This document shows positions 1 through 7,633 of a stretch of DNA of 12,203 nt, in pieces. The DNA is from Halanaeroarchaeum sp051744605 (lineage in GTDB: Archaea > Halobacteriota > Halobacteria > Halobacteriales > Halobacteriaceae), in contig JBNJDE010000071.1 of assembly GCA_051744605.1 (NCBI GenBank), positions 1-12,203 on the forward strand. Direction: 5' to 3'. The notes under the pieces were generated by a model. The model saw only the letters and a list, made by a program, of their open reading frames with translations. It was not told where the DNA came from and searched no databases. Every line of letters begins with the position of its first letter. Position 1 is the stretch's first letter. Both the position numbers and the translations under genes were made by a program.

Positions 1-2393
1 AGGTCGTCGGGGGCCGGTTCCACGTCGACGCGGACGTCGTAGAACGCGAAGTTCTCGATGGCGTCGCTCACGTCGGTGTGGGTCAGGTCGTTGTGGTGGC
101 CCCCGACGAAGTCGTCCTCCCACCAGCCCTGATTGATGTTCACCATGCCGGGTCGGTACCCCTCGTTGAGTCGAGCCTTGACGAAGACCTCGCCCCGCTG
201 GTTGTGGACGCGGACGTAGTCACCGTTCTCGATACCGCGGTCGGCGGCATCGGCCGGGTGGATGTCCACGACTGGCTCGGTCTCGATCTGCCGGAGCGAC
301 GGCATCCGGCCGAACTGCGAGTGGATCCGCCAGCGACTGTGCTTTTGCAGGAAGGTCAGCGGGTACTCCTCGGCAGTCTCCCAGTCGTCGGCCGTCCGGC
401 TCTCCAGCGGGACCGGCACCTCGAGGGAGACGTCGCCCTCGGCGGGTGCGTCCTCGTCGTAGATCTCGAGGCGGCCACTCGGCGTGGCGAACGCGCCCTG
501 CCAGATCACCTCGGGGGTGTCGATGTAGATGCTCCCCTGCTCGCGGAGGTCGTCGAGGGTGAACCGATCTTCCGCCTCGAGGATCTGCCGGAGGGTCGTC
601 TCGCGGTCCCGCTCGAAGTACTCGCCGTACCCGAGGCGCTCGGCCAGGCGAACGAGCATCCAGTGGTCGCTTTTGGCCTCCCACAGCGGTTCGTGGGCCG
701 CCGCCCGGTATCGCACGTGCGGGTGTACCCAGGTGCCGGTAATGTCCTCGCGTTCCATCCAGTGCGAGGCCGGCAGGATGATGTCCGCCCGCTGGACGTT
801 CGGCGTGTGCTGGAAGTCGGCGACGGCGACCATGTCGACGTTCTCGAGGGCGGCGAGCCACCGTTGCCGGTCGGGCATCTGGTTGGCGATGAAGTTCGAG
901 GACATCGCGTACATCGCCTTGATCGGCTGTTCGTCGTCGCCTTCGAGGGCCGCCAGGATCCCCTTCTGCTGGAGGGACCGGGACCCGGGGGCGTCTTCGG
1001 GCACGCCGTAATCGCTGTTGTACCCGTTGCCCTGCGTGATTCCGCCGGTCACGCAGCCGCTCATCCCGTACTGTCCCAGAAGGGCGAGCAGGATGGCGTA
1101 GGCCTGCCCGAAGATGTGGCCGTAGACGTACCGGTCGACGCCGAGTCCGGTCAGAATCCCGCCGGGGCCGCGCGTTCCCAGCCAGCGGACGGTCTTCCTG
1201 ACGTTCGCCGCGTCGACGCCGATCAGCTCCTCGATCTCCTCGGGTGCGTACGGTTCAGCAGCCTCCCGGACCTTCGTGAGGCCGGTCGTCACCGTCTCGC
1301 CCGCCACCTCGAACTCGCCGAAGAGGGCGTACTCGCCGAAGGTCTCGGGTTCGAGCGCGACGGGTTCGCCGGTCACCTCGTCGAGGGCGACCGGGGTCTC
1401 CTCGTCGCCGTCGTCGAAGACGTCGGCGGTCTTGAGCAGCGAGCCGTCTTCGCGGACGAGCGCCGGGCCCAGCGTTCGCTCCCGGAGGAACGTCTCGTCG
1501 AGGAGGTCCTCTTCGAAGGCGACCTGGATCATCGCCATGGCGAGGTGTCCGTCCTTCCCCGGCTTGATCGGCAGCCACATGTCGGCCTTCGAGGTCGTCG
1601 TGTTGTAGACCGGGTCGACCACGACGATCTTCGCGCCGTTCTCCTTGGCGTCGAGGATCTTCGAGGCGTCCATCTGGAAGCGGCTCTCGAAGATGTTCCC
1701 GCCCCAGATGACGATGGTGTTCGCGTTCTCGATGTCGGTCGCCTGGTTCGTCGGGGTGTTGAAGAACCCCGCACCGGTGATCCGCCGGAAGCCCAGCCCC
1801 ACGTTGATGTCGATCGACCAGGCTTTCATCGTCCCGCCGAAGAGGCCGGCGAGTCGGGAGTAGATCGTCCCGTTGATCCCGCCTCCGCCGGAGCCGAGCT
1901 CGAAGTAGACGCTCTCGGGGCCGTACTCCTCGCGGACGCGGAGCATCTCGTCACCGACGTAATCCAGCGCCTCGTCCCAGCTGATACGCTCGAAGGTGGC
2001 GTCCGGCCCCCGGCCGGTCGGATTCGGGTTGCCGGGCGACCAGTCGGTGCGCTTCATCGGGTACTTGACCCGAGTGGGGTTGTAGACGCGCTGGGCGTGG
2101 GACTGTCCGAGCGTGCACGCCCGCTTGTACGCCTCGTTGTCCTGGATCTTCGGTTCGACCTTCCGGATCTGGCCGTTCCGGACGTGGACGTCCAGTGCAC
2201 ACTTCCCCCGACAGTTGGGCTCACAATAGCCGTGGAGCACCGCGTTCCGGTCGAGGAACTGCTCGACGGCGTGTGGCTCCTCGAGACCGTCGAGCAACCA
2301 CTGACGACCCCCGCCACCGACGCCGAGTGCGCCCGCGGCCGCACCGGCCCCGATCAATACGGACCGTCGGGAGACGCCCTCGCCCTCACTCAT
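1..2393 (-). CDS. Tat-exported molybdopterin oxidoreductase, DMSO reductase superfamily, catalytic subunit (C-terminus outside window)
   Basis: The frame is open for 797 codons from ATG at 2393 to the window edge, so only the extreme C-terminus is missing if length is typical (800-900 aa). Residues 8-10 (SRR) with the following Ala/Gly-rich stretch form a Tat signal. C57-x3-C61-x3-C65-x27-C93 is the N-terminal 4Fe-4S site of these enzymes. WGGNIFESR, ASHWMERED and HSRWRIHSQ match conserved blocks of the superfamily. D195 in the segment SIDINVG aligns by eye with the Asp molybdenum ligand of class II enzymes (nitrate, ethylbenzene and dimethylsulfide dehydrogenase types), rather than a Ser. 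The enzyme should reduce or oxidise a small substrate outside the membrane using bis-MGD molybdenum. The substrate (DMSO, TMAO, nitrate, chlorate or other) cannot be read from the sequence. The start overlaps the upstream small gene by 8 bases, with a GGAGGG Shine-Dalgarno 8 bases ahead (2402-2407), so translation is likely coupled. Gene order resembles dmsR-dmsE-dmsA of Halobacterium; dmsA is possible but unproven. Confidence 0.93.
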   Translation of the reverse strand, partial: MSEGEGVSRRSVLIGAGAAAGALGVGGGGRQWLLDGLEEPHAVEQFLDRNAVLHGYCEPNCRGKCALDVHVRNGQIRKVEPKIQDNEAYKRACTLGQSHAQRVYNPTRVKYPMKRTDWSPGNPNPTGRGPDATFERISWDEALDYVGDEMLRVREEYGPESVYFELGSGGGGINGTIYSRLAGLFGGTMKAWSIDINVGLGFRRITGAGFFNTPTNQATDIENANTIVIWGGNIFESRFQMDASKILDAKENGAKIVVVDPVYNTTTSKADMWLPIKPGKDGHLAMAMIQVAFEEDLLDETFLRERTLGPALVREDGSLLKTADVFDDGDEETPVALDEVTGEPVALEPETFGEYALFGEFEVAGETVTTGLTKVREAAEPYAPEEIEELIGVDAANVRKTVRWLGTRGPGGILTGLGVDRYVYGHIFGQAYAILLALLGQYGMSGCVTGGITQGNGYNSDYGVPEDAPGSRSLQQKGILAALEGDDEQPIKAMYAMSSNFIANQMPDRQRWLAALENVDMVAVADFQHTPNVQRADIILPASHWMEREDITGTWVHPHVRYRAAAHEPLWEAKSDHWMLVRLAERLGYGEYFERDRETTLRQILEAEDRFTLDDLREQGSIYIDTPEVIWQGAFATPSGRLEIYDEDAPAEGDVSLEVPVPLESRTADDWETAEEYPLTFLQKHSRWRIHSQFGRMPSLRQIETEPVVDIHPADAADRGIENGDYVRVHNQRGEVFVKARLNEGYRPGMVNINQGWWEDDFVGGHHNDLTHTDVSDAIENFAFYDVRVDVEPAPDD

Positions 2394-2646
2394 CGGCCGG
2401 GCCCTCCATCGTGGTCGGTCGGTCGTCGACGCCGAACTCCGCGACGACCGCGTCGTGGTGGCGGTCGTGGAATACGGCCTCGTCGAGGTCGCCGTTCGCG
2501 ACCTGGATCGCGTCCCGGGCCATCCGAAGGCCGAGTTCGGTATCGTACTCGCTCTCCTCGAGGATGGCCGTCGCGTGTGCCTGCTTCAGCTCGAACCGTC
2601 GGTCCGCAGCGGACGGGCCGTCGGTCGACCTGCGTGAATTAGTCAT
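2386..2646 (-). CDS. Small protein resembling the ferredoxin N-terminal domain (Ferredoxin_N), partner of the molybdoenzyme
   Basis: An 86-aa acidic protein. The core, around residues 34-68 (YDTELGLRMARD, then FHDRHHDAVVAEFGVDDRPT), resembles the short helical region found ahead of 4Fe-4S ferredoxin-type subunits in haloarchaea. The protein has no cysteine at all, so it cannot bind an iron-sulfur cluster through cysteines. ATG at 2646 is preferred over an upstream TTG (2673) because GGTGAG (2651-2656) lies at Shine-Dalgarno distance. The stop overlaps the start of the molybdoenzyme by 8 bases, so the two are almost certainly co-translated. It may correspond in position to dmsE of the Halobacterium dms cluster, whose function is not established. 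A role as maturation or assembly factor, or small subunit, of the oxidoreductase is inferred from context only. Confidence 0.8.
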   Translation of the reverse strand: MTNSRRSTDGPSAADRRFELKQAHATAILEESEYDTELGLRMARDAIQVANGDLDEAVFHDRHHDAVVAEFGVDDRPTTMEGPADE

Positions 2647-2651
2647 AGCTC

Positions 2652-2656
2652 TCACC
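2652..2656 (-). promoter_or_regulatory. Ribosome binding site deciding the start of the small ferredoxin_N-like gene
   Basis: On the minus strand GGTGA lies 5 bases before ATG 2646 and matches the anti-Shine-Dalgarno of archaeal 16S rRNA. It falls inside the reading frame of the longer TTG-start version, which argues for the shorter protein. Confidence 0.55.
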
Positions 2657-2694
2657 AATAAGTAATACGACAAGAGAGGAGATTTCCAGCGCGG

Positions 2695-2705
2695 CTGATA
2701 ATCAG
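2695..2705. promoter_or_regulatory. 11-bp perfect palindrome CTGATAATCAG, candidate operator
   Basis: CTGAT-A-ATCAG is a perfect inverted repeat lying directly downstream of the TATA-like box, between it and the predicted transcription start. A protein bound here would sit on the transcription initiation complex. Which regulator binds, if any, is unknown; the adjacent HTH_10 protein is one candidate. Confidence 0.35.
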
Positions 2706-2708
2706 TTG

Positions 2709-2716
2709 TTTTATAT
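2709..2716 (-). promoter_or_regulatory. TATA-like box for the small protein-molybdoenzyme operon
   Basis: The minus strand reads CATATAAAAC here, an A/T island in GC-rich DNA. Transcription would start near 2686, leaving a leader of about 40 bases that carries a Shine-Dalgarno. The position between the regulator stop and the operon start suggests separate control of the structural genes. Confidence 0.5.
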
Positions 2717-2756
2717 GAGGTCGGATAATTCCCGCCGGGCGACCGGCTCGCCAGTT

Positions 2757-2769
2757 CCCGAATATCGGG
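2757..2769 (-). terminator. Short hairpin after the regulator gene, possible terminator
   Basis: CCCGA-ATA-TCGGG forms a 5-bp stem with a 3-base loop 12 bases past the regulator stop codon, inside a wider CCCGCC/GGCGGG inverted repeat (2731-2781). No T-run follows, so it may instead be a protein site or mean nothing. Confidence 0.2.
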
Positions 2770-2781
2770 GCGAACGGCGGG

Positions 2782-3429
2782 TCAGGGCGAGCCGATGAGC
2801 GACGTGACCATCTTCGCCTCGGCAGAGTTGAGACAGGTCGAGAGGGTCTGTTTCGTGACGTCGAACTCCTCGGCGAGCTCCCCGAGAGTGGCGCGACGGG
2901 GGGACTCGTAGTATCCTCGGGTGACCGCGGCCTCCATCACCGCTCGCTCCCGGTCGGTCAGCACGTCGAGTTCGAACGTGCGAACGCGGTCGGCGTCGCC
3001 CGCGGTCTCCAGGGTGGTGAGCTTCTGCACCGTCGCAGACCCGCCCACCGACCTGATGTCGGCGACCAGGTCCCGGAGCGTCTCCCGGTCCGGGAGCGTC
3101 GTCGACACGACCCCCTCGGGGCCCCGACTCGAGACGATCCGCGGCGAACACCCGTGCTGGAGGAACAGCCGACACAGACAGCTCTCGTCCATGGTATGGG
3201 TCAATCGGCGCTTGCCACTCGGCGACTGCGCTCCCGCTCGCACATCGATGTCCATGGTACAGACGCCGGCAAAGTGGTCCCGCTCCGCCGTCTCGACCTG
3301 GTCCTCGAGGGCGATCAGCGGACAAGTGGTATCGGCCGGTGACACGACCCGCAGCTCGACCCACAGCTGAAGGTCCCGGGCGTTCGCCGGTTCGGCCGAT
3401 GGTGGTGCAGTCGTCATGGAGGATCCCAT
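2782..3429 (-). CDS. Bat/DmsR-type HTH_10 transcriptional regulator
   Basis: A 215-aa protein. Residues 157-209 (LTDRERAVMEAAVTRGYYES, then ATLGELAEEFDVTKQTLS) are a clear HTH_10 DNA-binding domain, the type found at the C-terminus of bacterio-opsin activator-like haloarchaeal regulators. The N-terminal 150 residues form the sensory part and hold C36, C57 and a cluster C84-x-C86-x7-C94 (SCLCRLFLQHGC), which might sense redox state or metal; that is inference. The gene lies directly upstream of, and parallel to, the small protein-molybdoenzyme operon, separated by 135 bases holding a promoter. This is the arrangement of dmsR, an activator of anaerobic DMSO/TMAO respiration in Halobacterium, so control of the neighbouring operon is likely. 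ATG 3429 has no well-spaced Shine-Dalgarno; ATG 3417 is an alternative start that removes only four residues. Confidence 0.88.
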   Translation of the reverse strand: MGSSMTTAPPSAEPANARDLQLWVELRVVSPADTTCPLIALEDQVETAERDHFAGVCTMDIDVRAGAQSPSGKRRLTHTMDESCLCRLFLQHGCSPRIVSSRGPEGVVSTTLPDRETLRDLVADIRSVGGSATVQKLTTLETAGDADRVRTFELDVLTDRERAVMEAAVTRGYYESPRRATLGELAEEFDVTKQTLSTCLNSAEAKMVTSLIGSP

Positions 3430-3784
3430 CCACCACGATGGGCAGGAATGGGTTCGTCTCGACCTACGCGGCCCGTGGCGATGAGTTTTGAGTCGTTTTC
3501 CATCCGGTGAGAATCACCGAGCCCAGTGGCGCCCGTGCGGTCACCACGCGACCCAGTTCGCCGCCGGTCCACGGGTCACCCATTCGTCACGCGTCCGCAG
3601 CCGGAACTGTCCACGAGCCATACTGACAGTGTCGACGGAACTACCGGCAGGATTCACAGAAAAGTCGAATATACAGTACGAGAATCGCAATAAATTATTT
3701 GTTTTGGTGAATGATTTTACTCGAATCCGGAAATGCATCGCCATCTTTATGCATTGCCCCACCGCAGCATCGAAGCGTGATACA
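3430..3784. other. Intergenic regulatory region between the regulator and katG
   Basis: About 355 bases with no convincing gene. The first two thirds are GC-rich like coding DNA and include a 26-codon minus-strand ORF (3541-3621), basic in character and not credited. From about 3660 the composition turns A/T-rich and holds the palindrome AATAA-A-TTATT (3689-3699), then the katG promoter and its candidate operator. The upstream ends of both flanking genes are here, so it presumably carries both promoters; no good TATA box was seen for the regulator. Confidence 0.6.
3732..3755 (+). promoter_or_regulatory. katG promoter: inverted repeat AATGCAT-N10-ATGCATT overlapping the TATA-like box
   Basis: The two 7-base arms (3732-3738 and 3749-3755) are exact reverse complements, and each contains the self-palindrome ATGCAT, with centres 16 bp apart. 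The TATA-like CTTTATG (3745-3751) runs into the right arm, so a bound protein would block TBP. Transcription would start near 3774. Haloarchaeal katG/perA genes are known to be under peroxide- or redox-responsive repression (PerR in Halobacterium). Assignment of this site to such a repressor is inference. Confidence 0.5.
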
Positions 3785-3843
3785 ATGACTGACACCGCCG
3801 CGACCCACGGCCGTCCGAGCGATCTCCCGGAGGGACGCCGACG

Positions 3844-3847
<4 letters not shown>
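3785..3847 (+). CDS. Possible 20-codon upstream ORF leading into katG
   Basis: ATG 3785 is the first start codon after the predicted transcription start (about 3774) and opens a 20-codon frame whose stop overlaps the katG start in the form ATGA. The katG Shine-Dalgarno lies within this ORF. It could be a leader peptide coupling translation to katG, or chance. The encoded sequence ends in RRR and shows no known domain. Confidence 0.3.
3829..3834 (+). promoter_or_regulatory. katG ribosome binding site
   Basis: GGAGGG lies 9 bases before ATG 3844 and supports that start. This is one of the few non-leaderless arrangements in the window. Confidence 0.6.
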
Positions 3848-5988
<2,141 letters not shown>

Positions 5989-6020
5989 TCTGCGGGCCAG
6001 TCGGCACCGGGGCGGCGGAC

Positions 6021-6035
6021 AGGGTCGTTTTCTCG
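6021..6035 (+). terminator. T-rich stretch after katG, possible terminator
   Basis: GTCGTTTTCTCG lies about 40 bases past the katG stop, in the 49-base gap between two convergent genes, and overlaps the gap's end. Archaeal termination relies on T-runs; this one is short. Confidence 0.25.
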
Positions 6036-6037
6036 CG

Positions 6038-6481
6038 TTACGCTGGGTCTGCCATCCACCCACGGCGCAGACCGGACAGGTGGACGTCTTTGGGTGCGTA
6101 CGGTTTGACGTCGAGGACCGGCGTCCCATCCACGAGGTCGAGTTCCGAGACCGCCAGCCGTAGCCCAGTGACGCCGTCCAGGGAGAGCACGGACACGCCG
6201 ATCGGATTGGGCCGGGCCGGGCCGGACGTCGCGAAGATGCCGACCTCGCCGGTCGCGCCGCCCGGTCGAACCCGGAGTCGGGCCGACGACGACTCGTGGA
6301 GGTGTGCGATCACCATCACGTGCGAGAACTCTTCGAGGCGGTAGAGACCCCGTTCGAACCGATCTTCGAGGACGACGCTGCCGCTGGCCTCGACCGGATC
6401 GGCGGTCGGCCGGGGAACGTCCTCGGGGGCCTCGAACGGTGACTCGACGTAACCGATCGGCTCGTACTCGATGGATTCCAT
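6038..6481 (-). CDS. trmO: tRNA (t6A37) N6-methyltransferase, TrmO/TsaA family
   Basis: A 147-aa protein matching the TrmO (UPF0066/TsaA) family, which uses S-adenosylmethionine to methylate N6 of threonylcarbamoyladenosine at position 37 of certain tRNAs. The single beta-barrel domain starts with the usual YEPIGYVESPF. The signature is at 81-97 (GIFATSGPARPNPIGVS) and 114-130 (LDLVDGTPVLDVKPYAP), both close to the family consensus. The common RSPHRPNPIG form reads SGPARPNPIG here, so the His of that motif is absent; other archaeal members may share this, but I cannot verify it. Length is near the archaeal norm. ATG 6481 has no Shine-Dalgarno; a weak T-rich box near 6508 would place transcription start at the ATG (leaderless). 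It converges on katG with a 49-base gap. Some family members have uncertain substrates, so the exact tRNA target is not shown. Confidence 0.9.
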   Translation of the reverse strand: MESIEYEPIGYVESPFEAPEDVPRPTADPVEASGSVVLEDRFERGLYRLEEFSHVMVIAHLHESSSARLRVRPGGATGEVGIFATSGPARPNPIGVSVLSLDGVTGLRLAVSELDLVDGTPVLDVKPYAPKDVHLSGLRRGWMADPA

Positions 6482-6628
6482 ACAGAAGGTTCCGTCACGT
6501 AGTGGGAAAACGGTTCGTCTGGAGACCAGCCGGCGGGATCCGTCGGAGAGACGACGGTGTATCGACCGGCCAGACGACCGTCGGCGTCTGGAGGACGTCG
6601 CGCAGACCGGCGAGACGCCCGCTGCCGG

Positions 6629-6769
6629 CTACCGGCGTCGGTCGTCCTTCGAAGACTGATGGTCGATATCGAGGTGCTGGAGTGCCGACCGCAGGTGATA
6701 CCGCAGATCGTCGTTCTCTGTCGAATCGAGTGTTCGTCGTATCCGTTCGCGGATGCCGTCCTCGCCCAT
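6629..6769 (-). CDS. Small acidic haloarchaeal protein, 46 aa, unknown function
   Basis: ATG 6769 opens a 46-codon frame ending in TAG. The sequence begins MGEDGIRERIRRTLDST and continues NDDLRYHLRSALQHLDI, which looks like two amphipathic helices with charged ends, in the style of short haloarchaeal proteins. It has no Cys, signal peptide or membrane segment. A TATA-like box at 6799-6806 is correctly placed for leaderless transcription, which supports it as a real gene. It sits alone between trmO and the PAP2 gene, on the same strand as both, with a 147-base gap to trmO. I do not recognise a characterised family. Its TAG stop, if the gene is real, indicates that TAG is a normal terminator in this genome. 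Confidence 0.65.
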   Translation of the reverse strand: MGEDGIRERIRRTLDSTENDDLRYHLRSALQHLDIDHQSSKDDRRR

Positions 6770-6798
6770 GGAACGGACGTGGGTACGGACGGACGTCG

Positions 6799-6806
6799 AT
6801 ATAATC
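6799..6806 (-). promoter_or_regulatory. TATA-like box for the 46-aa gene
   Basis: The minus strand reads CGATTATATCG. Centred near 6803, it puts transcription start near 6777, about 8 bases before ATG 6769. It overlaps one arm of a 7-bp inverted repeat, CGATATA (6797-6803) and TATATCG (6827-6833), 23 bases apart. Confidence 0.45.
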
Positions 6807-6841
6807 GTTATGGTACGTGCGACCGGTATATCGCCGCTCGA

Positions 6842-7633
6842 TCAGCCCTCGACCCGACGGACGATGGCCCCGGCCGCGGCGACACTGAACGCCGCGAGGG
6901 CGATCCCCGCGACCACGTCGGTCGCCCAGTGGATTCCGAGGTACATCGTCGAGACGATGACCCCGACCGCGAGCAGGATGGCGATGGGTGGCCACCGTGG
7001 AATCCGGTCGCGGGTGATCCAGGCGAGCATCGCCACCGTGGACGCCAGCGAGGTGTGAAGCGACGGGAAGACGTTCGTGTAGGAGTTGACCTGCCAGGTG
7101 ACCAACATCGCCTCCGGATACTCGGTGAACAGTAGTCCGGTGACGAGGTCGACGTTGCGCGGGCCGAAGGAGATGAACAACGTGTATATCAGGACGCCGA
7201 CGGCGTAGTTGAGCGTGTAGGCCACGACCGTCTGCTTGAACGCCCGCGAGTCGTTGAGGAGGAAGTACCCGAGGAGCGGGAATATGAGCAAGAACGCGTA
7301 GCCGTAGAGGTAGACGAACCCGAGGACGGCCGTCAGCGAGGGCGAGGCGAACGATTGCACCCAGACCACGAACGTCCCCTCCAGACGGTAGATGTACGGG
7401 GTGAGATTCCAGTCCAGCAGCCACGATATGCGGGGCCCGTACACGCGTGCGAACTTGTTCACGACCAGTACGACGGCCAGGACGGCGACGTATCGCCAGG
7501 TCTCTCGGACCTGCGTTCGCCACTGACCGATCCCCGAACGGATGCGGTCTCGCCCGACGGCGACGTACGCGGTGACCGCCAGCATCCCGCCGACGACGAG
7601 CACCATGCTGGCGATGACCCGGAATAGAATCAT
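6842..7633 (-). CDS. PAP2-family membrane phosphatase or phospholipid-headgroup transferase
   Basis: A 263-aa integral membrane protein with about six hydrophobic segments (near 4-26, 47-62, 103-127, 137-156, 214-232 and 236-257). The PAP2 catalytic motifs are FPSLHTS (H193) and YLGIHWATD (H235, D239), the histidine pair that forms and hydrolyses a phospho-histidine intermediate. The first motif (K-x6-RP) is only weakly suggested by SFGPRN (155-160). The PSLHTS and GIHWATD forms are those of the Aur1/inositolphosphotransferase-like branch (PAP2_3) more than of simple phosphatidate phosphatases, so the reaction could be dephosphorylation of a lipid or isoprenoid phosphate, or transfer of a polar head. 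The active site would face outside. Its ATG overlaps the stop of the upstream binding-protein gene by 4 bases (ATGA), so the two are translationally coupled. Confidence 0.88.
   Translation of the reverse strand: MILFRVIASMVLVVGGMLAVTAYVAVGRDRIRSGIGQWRTQVRETWRYVAVLAVVLVVNKFARVYGPRISWLLDWNLTPYIYRLEGTFVVWVQSFASPSLTAVLGFVYLYGYAFLLIFPLLGYFLLNDSRAFKQTVVAYTLNYAVGVLIYTLFISFGPRNVDLVTGLLFTEYPEAMLVTWQVNSYTNVFPSLHTSLASTVAMLAWITRDRIPRWPPIAILLAVGVIVSTMYLGIHWATDVVAGIALAAFSVAAAGAIVRRVEG

Noticed and set aside
78..2642. Plus-strand open frame of 854 codons
   Set aside because: It is the opposite strand of the molybdoenzyme gene, its translation is compositionally odd (Val/Asp/Arg-rich, no domains), and it ends in low-complexity Arg-rich sequence. 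Long antisense frames are normal in GC-rich haloarchaeal DNA.
2711..3436. Minus-strand 241-codon frame over the regulator
   Set aside because: It is another frame of the HTH_10 regulator gene, with an Arg/Gly-rich shadow composition and no domain.
3541..3621. 26-codon minus-strand ORF in the katG upstream region
   Set aside because: It has a possible TATA box, but the peptide is basic and Trp-rich, unlike haloarchaeal proteins, and has no recognisable match; it is too weak to call.
6495..7523. Minus-strand 342-codon frame over the PAP2 gene and its downstream gap
   Set aside because: It is His/Arg/Pro-rich and out of frame with the clear PAP2 motifs; a shadow frame.
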